A stretch of 64,000 nt of DNA from Pseudomonadota bacterium (GCA_022843465.1 JALHNO010000020.1:25147-89146); one strand, 5' to 3'; positions 42,775-52,200 are shown, counted from the first letter of the stretch. The notes: generated by a model from the letters alone, not told the origin. Numbers and translations: made by a program.

Positions 42775-43730
42775 TCGAATGCAGACCACATGCCTTGCTC
42801 GTCGAGACGCCGCATCCATGCGGCCTCCCTGCGGGCTTTCCGCGCCCACCGATCACCGTCGCTGAGGGGCCCCGGTAAAACAAAGAAGCGCGCTCCAAGC
42901 GCGCAGAAGCAACAGCCAACGCCCCCGCGCCGCGCGTGTAGATCGGCGAGGCAATGTCGAAAACAGGTAGCTGTCGGTAGTCGGGTGACTACCTTCGACC
43001 CGAAGCCGTCGTTCGGAAACACGACCTGAAGACCCCCATTTTCGGCCGGCAGTCGTAGGTCGGGTCCCGCGAAGCGGTACCCGACATCGGAATGTCGGGC
43101 CCGATAGGAGATGCCGTGAGTGTCACGGTGCTTCGCTGCGCCGGAAACTTGTTCACTGACACCGAATTCATGAAGTTCCCTTCTCCCGCTTGCGGGAGAA
43201 GGTGGCGCGTAGCGCCGGATGAGGGAGGCGCGCGACACTCTCGCGTCGTGGCCGAACATCAATAGCAGGCGCCCAGTGGGCGCGTCGTTGCTACGCAACG
43301 ACAACGAGCTTTCGCGCTCTCGCGCGAGTAACTTTCTCTGGTAATGGCGCCAGAGAAAGTCACCAAAGAGAACGCCACCCCACAGCGCCGCCCTCCACGC
43401 ATCCTGCGTTCCGGGTTCGTGCTCGGCGGCCGCTGGTCGGCGGGCGCACATCCGGCAACTGCTCCTGCGTTGCTCTACCTCGGGCATCCATGCCCTCGCC
43501 CTGTGCGATCACCGACCGGCCGCATCCATGCGGCCGCACTGCGTGCTGATCGCGACCACCGATCACCGTCGCCGAGGGGCCCCGGTAAAACAAAGAAGCG
43601 CGCTCCCGGCGCGCAGAAGCAACAGCCAAAGCGCCGCGCCGGCGCGTGTAGATTGGCGAGACAATGTCGAAAAGAGGTAGCTATCCGGTAGTCGGGTGAC
43701 TACCTTCGACCCAATGCGGACACAATCCGG
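42775..43730. repeat. Composite dispersed repeat cluster, copy B
   Basis: About 950 bases without a credible gene. Blocks in order: GATCACCGTCG..GGGGCCCCGG (from 42851), the GGTAGTC-GGGT-GACTACC hairpin block (about 42936-43001), a block around 43045-43140, an 11-base-stem palindrome at 43179-43202, the CTTTCTCTGG/CCAGAGAAAG hairpin (43332-43359), then second copies of the first two blocks (43561 and about 43650-43712). Long open frames here follow the repeats on both strands and are not called genes. Confidence 0.82.
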
Positions 43731-43775
43731 TTGAAGAGGTACGCTGAACCCACTGTTCCCCCAAATCATTGTCAA

Positions 43776-44666
43776 ATGCGAGGCGATAGGATTTTCCTGG
43801 TGTACGGCGTCCATGGAGGACGTCCCGAGGACGTGTACTTCGGATCGTTCCGCACGCGGAGCGAGGCCGAGGCGGCCGTCGCTCGGCTGCAAGCAAAGGA
43901 AATGCACGGCGCGAACTGGGCAGCGAACTACCACAATTGCGGCTTTGTGATTCGCGAGTGTGAGGTGGAAATCGACTTCGAGATTCCTCCGCGACCGAAG
44001 CCGCGCGACCGTTTCTGTGTGCGCGCGACCGCGGAGGAAGGCCTCGTCGGCCGAATCCAAGTTGAAGTGCTCGAGCGCACTCCGCAAGGCCTGGTGGAAC
44101 GGGCGCGATACACACGCAACCACGCGATGTTCGCCACCTTCGAGCCCTTTCGCCAACGTGGTCGTGACCTCGCCCTGGTGTCTCGTGATTACGGTAAGTC
44201 GGCGGTCTTGGATATAGCCACCGGCGAGATCATTGCCGAGGAGCCCGACGCTAAATGGAGCTTCTGCCCGGCGGGGTTCTACGTACCTGATTGGTGGGAC
44301 CTGCACGAAGATTCGATCTTGCCCGGTTCGCCATCTTGGTCGAAGGACTTCGAGCTGCCAGAGGGAAATTTCGGTTTTGTCTGGGGCTGCCTATGGGGCG
44401 ACGACAGCACGTGGAAGGTGCAGTGGCTCGACCTGTCTCGCGTCGCCGAAGGAGTGCTCACGCGCGAAGAGCGCTTCGGGTACTTGGAGCTGTCTACGCG
44501 TGACTGGCGGTCACCGGCACTGTCGCTGGATCCGCCGCCGCCGTTCATCGAGGTGCGACTAGGCAAGGGCAAAGCGCGCGCTTGGTTCGACGTGCCTATG
44601 GACTTCGACATTGCCACCGGGCAACCCATCGACTGGCAGCGGCTGCGCAACGAGAATTTCGACTGA
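43776..44666 (+). CDS. Hypothetical protein, 296 aa
   Basis: I do not recognise a family. The product is cytoplasmic and Trp/acid-rich. It begins MRGDRIFLVYGVHGGRPEDVYFGSFRTRSEAEAAVARL and has an acidic middle (LEVEIDF-like strands) and repeated WGCLWGDDSTWKVQWLDL and FCPAGFYVPDWWDLHED. The ATG at 43776 is chosen because the open reading from 43731 begins with TTG; no strong ribosome site is seen for either. It is isolated, with composite repeats directly on both sides, which suggests acquired cargo. Confidence 0.65.
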   Translation: MRGDRIFLVYGVHGGRPEDVYFGSFRTRSEAEAAVARLQAKEMHGANWAANYHNCGFVIRECEVEIDFEIPPRPKPRDRFCVRATAEEGLVGRIQVEVLERTPQGLVERARYTRNHAMFATFEPFRQRGRDLALVSRDYGKSAVLDIATGEIIAEEPDAKWSFCPAGFYVPDWWDLHEDSILPGSPSWSKDFELPEGNFGFVWGCLWGDDSTWKVQWLDLSRVAEGVLTREERFGYLELSTRDWRSPALSLDPPPPFIEVRLGKGKARAWFDVPMDFDIATGQPIDWQRLRNENFD

Positions 44667-45816
44667 TATGTGGGCGGCAGGGCTTGCCCCGCTGCCTTTG
44701 ACGTTGCCGTTGTAAGCGCGGGGCTTGCCCCGCTGCTGTTGATCTTTGTCATTGGCGTTTCGCCCTCTGTCCTCCGTCACGAAGATCACAAGCCGGCACC
44801 CTCTCGGGTGCATCGTGCCTACGGCACGACAAAGATGTTTCGCGCTCTCGCGCGAGTAACTTGCGCTGGTAATGGGCTTGAATTTTCCGGCCGTTGCGCT
44901 TGCGGTTGCGGTTGTAGAGCGTGGGCTTTCCCCGCTGCCTTTGATCTCTGTCCATTGGAAATCGTCCTTGTCCTTCGTCACGAGGATCACAAGCGGGCAC
45001 CCTCTCGGGTGCATCGTGCCTGCGGCACGACAAAGATGTTTCGCGCTCTCGCGCGAGTAACTTTCTCTTGAGTGGCGCAAGAGAAAGTCACCAAAGAGAA
45101 CGCCACCCCACAGCGACGCCCTTCAGGCATCCTGCCTTTCTGGTTCGTGCTCGGCGGCCGCTGGTCTACGATTGTACGTCCCTGTACAAGCGTAGACAGG
45201 CCGACATCCTGTCGGCCTCCCTGTGGGCTTTCCGCGCCCACCGATCACCGTCGCAGAGGGGCCCCGGTAAAGCAAAGTAGCGCGCTCCTGGCGCGCAGAA
45301 GCAACAGCCAAAGCCCCCGCCAGCGCGTGTAGGTCGGCGAGGCAATGTTGAAAAGAGGTAGCTGTCGGCAGTCGGGTGACTACCTTCGACCCATCGCGGC
45401 CGTTCGGAAACACAACCTGAAGTCCCTGTTTCGGCCGGCAGTCGTAGGTCGGGTCCCGCGAAGCGGTACCCAAGGTCGGAATGTCGTCCCCGACAGGAGA
45501 TGCCGTGAGTGTGACGGTGCTTGGTTGCGCCGGATATTTGTTCTGACCCCGGTTTCGTTCGCAAGATCGGCCACGCCCCCCAACCGCGAAAACCAACAGC
45601 CATCAGATGCGGCGACGATCCGGCAGGGGCGCGCTTGGCCCGCCGCCGGGGTTCAGTGAGAAATGGCCACGGATGGCAAGGCTGCGCGCCCACGTGATGC
45701 CGTAGTGCGCGGGCACAGGTCCGATCCTTGCCCAGAACGGCGCTTGCGCGACCGAAGCCTACCCGGCGGACTGGCCGAAAAGGGCGTTTGAACTTCCTAT
45801 ACGCCACCTAATGTTC
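44667..45816. repeat. Composite dispersed repeat cluster, copy C, and flanking non-coding DNA
   Basis: Three palindromes of the GCGGGGC-TT-GCCCCGC type with short hexamer tracts occur near 44685, 44725 and 44925. Each of the last two is followed by the block with stems GCACCC/GGGTGC and TCGTGCC/GGCACGA (about 44796-44830 and 45000-45033). Then come the CTTTCTCTTG/CAAGAGAAAG hairpin (45061-45087), the GATCACC block (45243), the GGTAGTC hairpin block (about 45329-45393) and the 45440-45540 block. From 45546 to 45816 I see no gene or known repeat. Confidence 0.8.
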
Positions 45817-47118
45817 TTACCCGCCGCGACGGTAGCGGTCCAAGCCTCCGCTCGAGGTCTGCAACTCTAGGGCTTGCACTTTGCCGCTGGCATCGCGCAC
45901 GAAGATCACGCGTTTGCTTGGGTCTTCCCTGACGGCGAAATGGTCATCACCAAGAGGTAGAAGCGTTCTGATCGGTCGGCGGCCGTTGTTGAGAATGAGG
46001 TGGCCATTCGCTTCGGTAATAACCAGCATGCCGTAGCTGCCCAGGTAGTCTTTGGATTGCGCAGGCGGTGCTGATTGGGACTCGGCTTGCAGCGCATCCA
46101 ATGCCCAATGAGCGTCTGTCGCGTCGTCTCCTTTTAGTCCGCCGGCGAGCGCTGCTTGCAACGCCAACCGTCGGGCAGTTTCCGGAGCAGCGGCCGATGC
46201 CACGGCAACATCGGGTTTCACGCCGCTGCCCTCCCAGTTGGCTTTCGTCATCGGATTGATCGGGCTGGCGAACGAGACGAACACATTGAAGCCGTTGCCG
46301 GCATCCACGGCCGCGCCGGGATTGGCCGCGCCCATGCTGGCTTCACCAACGACAGTGGCACGATTGGCACTTTGCATCGTGTAGGCGAAGGCCTCGGCCG
46401 CCGACGCGGTGCGCGCGCTGATCAGGATAAACAGTGGCGTGTCTAGACGCGGCTGCGGATGCCAATCGAGCGGCGACTCGCTCATCGTGCGACCGCGGCC
46501 GTGGAAGGTGTTGAAGATATCCGCGTCTTTCTTGACGAATGCACTGCTCAGGTAACCCACCATCTGCGGTGCACCGCCGCCGTTTTCACGAAGGTCGATA
46601 ATCAGCGCATTCGTGCCGGAGAGTAATTGCAGCGCCGCATCCACGGCCCGGCGTGCCGGTTGGTCTGGTTCGCCAAACTCAAAACCGCCAAAATTGCGAA
46701 GATCGAGGTAGCCAATATTGCCAGGCAGCACATCAACGCCACGTACACCGTAATTGACGCGCCGGAGCGGGTCATTCGCCGGCAGCACGAGCTTTGGCCC
46801 AGTCGATTCCGCTGCGGCAGACGCCGCTTGCTTTGATTCCGCCCAGCTGACGTTGAAATGCGTGTCGAACGGATCCAACCACGTGCTTAGCTCGGAACTC
46901 AGCTCCCGCTCGTCTTGCAAGGCATCGAACTTGCCCGTCGATGCAGCGCTACGCAGTTTGGCAGCGATTTCCCTGGCGCGGGCTTCGTCGAAATAGTTTT
47001 CTTCGATGGCCGCAGCAATGCCCTCGACATGTACACGCGGCGTTTCACGCGCCTGGGCGCTGAAAGCGAGTGATAGCAGAGCGGTGGCTATCCCTTTGAT
47101 CAGTAGCTTCTTCGGCAT
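45817..47118 (-). CDS. Exported S41 family peptidase
   Basis: This 433-residue protein has a signal peptide (MPKKLLIKGIATALLSLAFSAQA). An S41 helical N-terminal part follows (VEGIAAAIEENYFDEARAREIAAKLR, LDPFDTHF), then the tail-specific-protease catalytic domain: GNIGYLDLRNF, ALIIDLRENGGGAPQMVGYL and the nucleophile region ISARTASAAEAFAYTMQ, with GGGNGF-like strands after it. No PDZ domain is visible between them. It resembles the IRBP/TSP-like S41B group. AGGAG stands six bases before the ATG at 47118. A short palindrome lies just upstream at 47132. Confidence 0.87.
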   Translation of the reverse strand: MPKKLLIKGIATALLSLAFSAQARETPRVHVEGIAAAIEENYFDEARAREIAAKLRSAASTGKFDALQDERELSSELSTWLDPFDTHFNVSWAESKQAASAAAESTGPKLVLPANDPLRRVNYGVRGVDVLPGNIGYLDLRNFGGFEFGEPDQPARRAVDAALQLLSGTNALIIDLRENGGGAPQMVGYLSSAFVKKDADIFNTFHGRGRTMSESPLDWHPQPRLDTPLFILISARTASAAEAFAYTMQSANRATVVGEASMGAANPGAAVDAGNGFNVFVSFASPINPMTKANWEGSGVKPDVAVASAAAPETARRLALQAALAGGLKGDDATDAHWALDALQAESQSAPPAQSKDYLGSYGMLVITEANGHLILNNGRRPIRTLLPLGDDHFAVREDPSKRVIFVRDASGKVQALELQTSSGGLDRYRRGG

Positions 47119-47131
47119 ATTGTTCTCCTTG

Positions 47132-47149
47132 TACGGTTTAATTACCGTA
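47132..47149. promoter_or_regulatory. Short inverted repeat upstream of the S41 gene
   Basis: TACGGT (47132-47137) and ACCGTA (47144-47149) flank the six-base AT-only spacer TTAATT. The site lies 13 bases upstream of the S41 start codon on the minus strand, next to the ribosome site, where a bound repressor could block expression. No regulator gene adjoins it, so the assignment is tentative. Confidence 0.45.
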
Positions 47150-47384
47150 TGAGAGATACACGTAACGGTCTGCCGGTTGCAGTTAGTTGTAGAAAAAAAC
47201 CGTAGTACGTCGGACAGACTACCTCGTGTGAAGTGCGCATCGGTCGGCGTGCCGATACATCCCGATGACCGCTTTCCGGCTGCCCAAGTGGGCCTCGTAC
47301 AAACGGCCGTTCCTGGCCGAAAGCAGTCACTCGGTTGGTGTCAACAAATACTTCCTGGCGTCCCATTGGCGATCCATGTGCGCT

Positions 47385-47800
47385 GGCGCGGGTGCTTTGG
47401 CTGTTGCGTCTGCGCGCCGGGAGCGCGCTTCTTTGTTTTACCGGGGCCCCTCTGCGACGGTGATCGGTGGTCGCGATCAGCACGAAGTGCGGCCGCATGG
47501 ATGCGGCCGGTCGGCGATCGCACATGGATGTGCGCCCGCCGACCAGCGGCCGCCGAGCACGAACCTGGAGGGCAGGATGCCCGGAAGGCGTCGCTGTGGG
47601 GTGGCGCTCTCTTTGGTGACTTTCTCTGGCGCCATTACCAGAGAAAGTTACTCGCGCGAGAGCGCGAAACATCTTTGTCGTGCCGCAGGCACGATGCACC
47701 CGCAGGGTGCCCGCTTGTGATCTTCGTGACGGAGGACATAGGGCGAAACGCCAATGACAAGGATCAACGGCAGCGGGGCAAGCCACGCTCTACAGGAGCA
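47385..47800 (-). repeat. Composite dispersed repeat, copy D, reverse orientation
   Basis: The same blocks as in clusters B and C occur reversed and in the matching order. The GATCACC/GGGGCCCC block is at about 47390-47470, and the CTTTCTCTGG/CCAGAGAAAG hairpin at 47620-47647. The paired stems GGCACGA/TCGTGCC and GGGTGC/GCACCC are at about 47678-47715. The palindrome with a GCGGGG stem is at about 47770-47790. No gene is called between 47119 and 47901; the rest of this gap, 47150-47384, shows nothing recognisable. Confidence 0.8.
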
Positions 47801-47901
47801 GGGCAACCACGCGTGGCACTTCCACCGCCCATCGCTTCATGCCTAGAATGGCTTGCTGCATTCAACAGAATGGCGTTCTGTGCGCAGCCTCGGGAGTTGG
47901 C

Positions 47902-49899
47902 GTGGTCAAGACAACAAGCGGATTGCGGTGGCTGGCGGTGCTGGGCCTGGCGGTGGGTAATGCCATGGCGGTCAGTCCGGATCATCAGGAATTCGAGGCG
48001 GCATTGGCGGCGCCGTTCCGCGGTGAGACGGGCGAGGCCCGCGAGTTGCGGCTGTTCTTTGCTTATCCGGATGCTGCAGAGCCCTCAACGGTGGCCTGGC
48101 GGGTGGATGTGCTCGGGCATCGCGACAGCGGCGTGCAGCGCAGCTGGCGCGGTGAGGAACGGCTGTATCGGCAGCCGATCGAAATAGCGCTGGGCTGGGA
48201 CGGCGCCGACGCGCAAGAGCGTGCGCTGCCACGCGGCTTCTATCGCGTGCGGATGCGTGCGGTCGCGGGTGAACCGCTGGCGCTGCGCGCGGGTGGCGAT
48301 ACGCTTGAGCAGCGTGTTGATGCCGCGCTGTCCGCAGCAAACGACGTGATCGAACAGGAATGGGAAGTGCATATCGGTGCGCCGCCGGTTGTGGCGATGC
48401 CGGAGTTCGTGCGCCTGCCGATCGGCACGCAGGGCGGCCGCTCGACGCCGATTGCGGGCGGACTGCCCTACACGGTGTACCTGGGCAATCTGCATACCCA
48501 GAGCAATGATTCCGATGGTGGTGGCGCGATTCCCGGCTGCACGAGTTCACAGGGCGCACAGACCGGCGCCTTTGGACCCGGCGATGGCTTCGACTATGCG
48601 CGCAACCATGGTCTGGATTTTTCTGCCGCGACCGAGCACAACCATTACTTCGATGGAGCGTCGGGCACCAACTCCAGCGCCAATCCGCAGGTCGCGCACG
48701 ACCGCTATCAGGCCGGGCTGGCTGCCGCACTGACCCGCAATGCCACGCAGCCCGACTTCCTCGCCCTCTATGGCATGGAATGGGGCGTGATCAGCAATGG
48801 CGGGCATCTGAACATCTTCAACTCGAACGCGTTGTTCGGCTGGGAGTTCAACAGCAGCAATCAGCTGATCGGCGATGTGTTTACGCCCAAGAGCGACTAC
48901 CCCGGCATCTACGCGACGATGCGTGCGCGCAACCTGGTCGGGCAGTTCAACCACCCCGCAACGTCCGGCCAGTTTCTGGTCGACGGCGTGGCGCTCGGCT
49001 ACAGCGCCGATGGCGACGAGGTGATGGTGCTGTCGGAGATCCAGAACACCTCGGCGTTCTCCAGCAACACTACCGAGACCGAGACCAGTCGTAGCCTCTA
49101 CGAGGGTGCTTTCAAGAAAATGCTGGAAGCCGGATTCCACGTGGCTCCGGCCACCAACCAGGACAATCACTGTGCCAACTGGGGCGCCAGCTGGACCAAT
49201 CGCACCGCCGTCCTGATCGAAGAGTCGCTGCCACTGAATCGCGAGAATTTTCTCGATGCGCTGCGCGCACGCCGGGTGTTTGCGACCAGCGACAAGGCAT
49301 CGCAACTGGTGTTCGCCGGCAATGGCCATCTGATGGGTGCGCGTTTCGACAACTACGGAGCGCTGCAGCTCGACGCGCTGTTTTCCAACAATGCCGGGCG
49401 CACGGTCAGCCAGATTGAAATCCTCGAAGGCGTGCCTGGGCGCAATGGCACCGTCAGCGTTCTGGCGGCCACGCCGACGCACAGCTTCACGCCGAGCCTG
49501 GGTGCGCACTTCTACTACGTGCGACTGCTGCAGGACGATGGCAAGCTCCTGTGGTCGGCGCCGATCTGGGTGAACCAGTTGCCGGGCAGCGACACCACGG
49601 TGCCGACCGTGGCCGCGAGCGTAGTCGGTACGCGCGGCGAGATCGTGCTGCGCGCCAACGCCAGCGACAATGCCGGCGTGGTCAATACCCGGTTTCTGGT
49701 CGATGGCATCGAGCGCGGCCAGGATGCGACCGCGCCATACCGTCTGGACTTCGATTCCACGATGCTCAGTGATGGCATGCACACGCTCGTTGTCGAGGCC
49801 AGCGACGCGGCCTTGAACGTCGGCGTGTCGACGCCGGTGGATTTCATGGTCGACAACGCACCGCTGGCCGAACTGGTATTCGCGGACGGGTTTGAATGA
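47902..49899 (+). CDS. Exported PHP/CehA-like metallohydrolase with GFE tail
   Basis: This 665-residue protein starts at a GTG (47902) with GGGAG about six bases upstream and a signal peptide (LRWLAVLGLAVGNAMA). Residues about 195-480 form a CehA/McbA-type PHP domain: YLGNLHTQSNDSDGGG, ARNHGLDFSAATEHNHYFDG, YGMEWGVISNGGHLNIF, LVGQFNHP and HVAPATNQDNHCANWG supply the histidines and acids for metals. CehA-type enzymes hydrolyse carbamate or phosphoester bonds. An Ig-like domain (about 580-655) precedes the tail LAELVFADGFE. The substrate is unknown. Confidence 0.82.
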   Translation: MVKTTSGLRWLAVLGLAVGNAMAVSPDHQEFEAALAAPFRGETGEARELRLFFAYPDAAEPSTVAWRVDVLGHRDSGVQRSWRGEERLYRQPIEIALGWDGADAQERALPRGFYRVRMRAVAGEPLALRAGGDTLEQRVDAALSAANDVIEQEWEVHIGAPPVVAMPEFVRLPIGTQGGRSTPIAGGLPYTVYLGNLHTQSNDSDGGGAIPGCTSSQGAQTGAFGPGDGFDYARNHGLDFSAATEHNHYFDGASGTNSSANPQVAHDRYQAGLAAALTRNATQPDFLALYGMEWGVISNGGHLNIFNSNALFGWEFNSSNQLIGDVFTPKSDYPGIYATMRARNLVGQFNHPATSGQFLVDGVALGYSADGDEVMVLSEIQNTSAFSSNTTETETSRSLYEGAFKKMLEAGFHVAPATNQDNHCANWGASWTNRTAVLIEESLPLNRENFLDALRARRVFATSDKASQLVFAGNGHLMGARFDNYGALQLDALFSNNAGRTVSQIEILEGVPGRNGTVSVLAATPTHSFTPSLGAHFYYVRLLQDDGKLLWSAPIWVNQLPGSDTTVPTVAASVVGTRGEIVLRANASDNAGVVNTRFLVDGIERGQDATAPYRLDFDSTMLSDGMHTLVVEASDAALNVGVSTPVDFMVDNAPLAELVFADGFE

Positions 49900-49930
49900 C
49901 GTGCCGCGTTGACGGGTAGGCTCCGCTGGC

Positions 49931-52051
49931 TCAGGGCCTGATCCCGGGTTCGCGCTTGCGTTCGGCACGATAGACGCCCTGGCGCGTCGCCAGATACAGG
50001 CTGCTGCCCGTGCCCTCGGGCACAATCATCAGCTGTGCCGCCGACGGCAATGCCGGCAATCCGGAATCTGCCGCCGCGTAGTGATTGCCACCATCGTCGC
50101 TGTATTCGATCAGGCTGGGCTGATTGCCGGCCACCGCGCGCACCAGATAGATCGCGTCCGAATGTTCGGGATCGCAGCCGATGTCGTGGATCCAGGCGCC
50201 CTCGTTGCCGCGTGCCTGCCAGCTGATGCCGCCGTCGACCGAGCGGAACACCCGGCCCGACCAGTTGCCCAAGCCGGCGCCGAGATAGACGACGCCGGGA
50301 TCGCTTAGGCTCACGCAGAGACGGCCATTGCTGAGCACGGCGGGCAATCCGGCAGCACTGGGCCGCCAGGAGACACCACCGTCGTCGGAGCGCAGCACGC
50401 TGCCCTGGCGCGCGCCACTGCCATCTTCCCAGACCGCGAGCATCGCCGCCGGCGTCGAGAGTCCGCGACGCACAGGCACGATCTCGAGGTCAACGAACTC
50501 GCCGCGACCGGCGCTTTCGTGCACCTTCTGCCAATGTGCGCCGCGATCCATCGAACGCCAGATGACCCCTTCGTAGCCCTGCACCGGGCCGTAGTCCGCG
50601 CCCGCCAGCAGGATCAGATCGGGCGACTGTGCGCTGAAACGGATCGCGCGTACCTGGGTCTCGAACTGCGGACCCTGATCGGGACCCAGCGTCTGCCAGC
50701 TGCCATCGTCATTGCGCCGGTAGAGACCTTCCGGGGCGACCGTTGAGGGGCCAGCAGAAGCCGCATACAGAATGCCGTCGCTGGAATATTGCAGCGCATT
50801 GAACCGGGTCGCCGGCAAGGCCTCAAGCTGCCAGCTTGCGCCGCCATCGCCGCTGCTGAAGACGCGACCCTCATTGAGCCCATTGGCGGCGAGCGCGATC
50901 CGTTGCGGATTGCCGGGATCGATGCCGAGGGCACGCGCATCAACGGCCTGCATGCCCTGCGCCTGTTGCCTGAATTGAGCACCGCTGTTGTTCGAGATCA
51001 GGACGCCACTGCCGATGCTGGCGGCGGCGACCTCGGACTTGTTCTCGGGATGGAAGCGGAGGGCACGGATGCTGTGGCCTGCACTGGCGGCGGGATCGCG
51101 CTGCCAGTTGCGTCCGCCATCTTCACTGCGATGCACGCCATCACCTTCGGTGGCGAGCAGGATCAGATCCGGATCCTCCGGCGCCACTGCAATCGCATTC
51201 ACCACGGCGGTCGGCCATTGCGGATCATGCAGGCGATACCAGTTGGCCCCATCGTCATCGGATGCCATCAGGCCGAGATGCTGCTGTCCCAGCAATTGGC
51301 CGCCGCCGACCAGGACGCGGCCGCGCGCAAACGCCACGCTGCGCAGCGGTCGGTTGCCAAAGGCAGCCGAACGATCGACCCAGCTCTGACCACCATCGCC
51401 ACTGAGCCACAGCCTGCCGCCACCGAGATCACCCGCGAACACCGCGGCCATGCGCTGCGGCGCCTGCGGATCGAACGCGATTTCGCGGCAGGCCATCGCT
51501 GTCGCCATCGCCGGCGTACGATCGACCCAGCTGCGGCCACCATCGGCGGAACGCAGCAGGGTCTTGCGCTGGCGACCCAGGGCATCGCTGATGCCGGCCC
51601 AGATCACCGCGGGACGCGCGGGATCGATCGCGATATCGAGCACCGTGTCGTGCGTGCCGATTGCGAGATCACGCGCGCTCCAGCGGTTTGCGCCGGATGC
51701 GCTGGCGAACAGCCCATCCTGGCTGCCGATCAGCGCCTCGCCGCCGGCACCGAAGGCGATCGCATGTACGGCGCTGCCATCAAACTGCGGGTCGCTGTGC
51801 CAGCTGGCTCCGCCATCGGTCGAACGATAGAGGGCACCGCCATTGCCGCCGCTGCTCAGATAACCAGCGGCCAGCAGCAGGCCGGCCTGCCGGGGTGAAT
51901 AGGCGAGGTCGGCGATATCGGCGCCGAACGGGCTGCGACGCTGCCACTGCAAGGGGGAAGCATCGACGGACTTGGCTGCCTGCGCGCAATCGGCAAGCGC
52001 GGCGAGCATGAACAACGCAATCTGCAGGACGCGACAGCAGGGGCTTCTCAT
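49931..52051 (-). CDS. Exported BNR/sortilin-like beta-propeller protein
   Basis: This 706-residue protein has a signal peptide (LQIALFMLAALADCAQA). It is built from many Asp-box repeats: YRSTDGGASWHSDP, LRSADGGRSWVDRTP, LSGDGGQSWVDRS, ASDDDGANWYRL, HRSEDGGRNWQRDP, FSSGDGGASWQLE, WRSMDRGAHWQKV, LRSDDGGVSWRPS, FRSVDGGISWQARG and YSDDGGNHYAA. Such S-x-D-x-G-x-x-W propellers occur in sialidases, xyloglucanases and photosystem assembly factor Ycf48. No catalytic set of a glycosidase was recognised, so binding rather than catalysis is assumed. It is convergent with the PHP gene. Confidence 0.82.
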   Translation of the reverse strand: MRSPCCRVLQIALFMLAALADCAQAAKSVDASPLQWQRRSPFGADIADLAYSPRQAGLLLAAGYLSSGGNGGALYRSTDGGASWHSDPQFDGSAVHAIAFGAGGEALIGSQDGLFASASGANRWSARDLAIGTHDTVLDIAIDPARPAVIWAGISDALGRQRKTLLRSADGGRSWVDRTPAMATAMACREIAFDPQAPQRMAAVFAGDLGGGRLWLSGDGGQSWVDRSAAFGNRPLRSVAFARGRVLVGGGQLLGQQHLGLMASDDDGANWYRLHDPQWPTAVVNAIAVAPEDPDLILLATEGDGVHRSEDGGRNWQRDPAASAGHSIRALRFHPENKSEVAAASIGSGVLISNNSGAQFRQQAQGMQAVDARALGIDPGNPQRIALAANGLNEGRVFSSGDGGASWQLEALPATRFNALQYSSDGILYAASAGPSTVAPEGLYRRNDDGSWQTLGPDQGPQFETQVRAIRFSAQSPDLILLAGADYGPVQGYEGVIWRSMDRGAHWQKVHESAGRGEFVDLEIVPVRRGLSTPAAMLAVWEDGSGARQGSVLRSDDGGVSWRPSAAGLPAVLSNGRLCVSLSDPGVVYLGAGLGNWSGRVFRSVDGGISWQARGNEGAWIHDIGCDPEHSDAIYLVRAVAGNQPSLIEYSDDGGNHYAAADSGLPALPSAAQLMIVPEGTGSSLYLATRQGVYRAERKREPGIRP

Positions 52052-52200
52052 CGGGGCGCGAACTCATCGGAACAGGAACGGCATCCTGATCCGCGGCCGC
52101 CGCAGCGGCATCGGCCCTGCGCCGAAATCCGGCTGCGAGAATTCGCAATGATGAATCGGCAGAATCGCGCCGCGCCTGATGGCGGCCGGCGCCCGCTGGA

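Noticed and set aside
42714..43487. Minus-strand frames of about 150-260 residues near 42.7-43.6, 45.1-45.8 and 47.1-47.8 kb with similar peptides
   Set aside because: They track the dispersed repeat in both orientations, have no ribosome sites, and break at block boundaries, so the similarity comes from the DNA repeat and not from a protein family.
42851..45393. Regularly repeated blocks considered as a CRISPR array
   Set aside because: Units are long, hairpin-rich and irregularly spaced, with no 28-37-base direct repeats separated by unique spacers and no cas genes.
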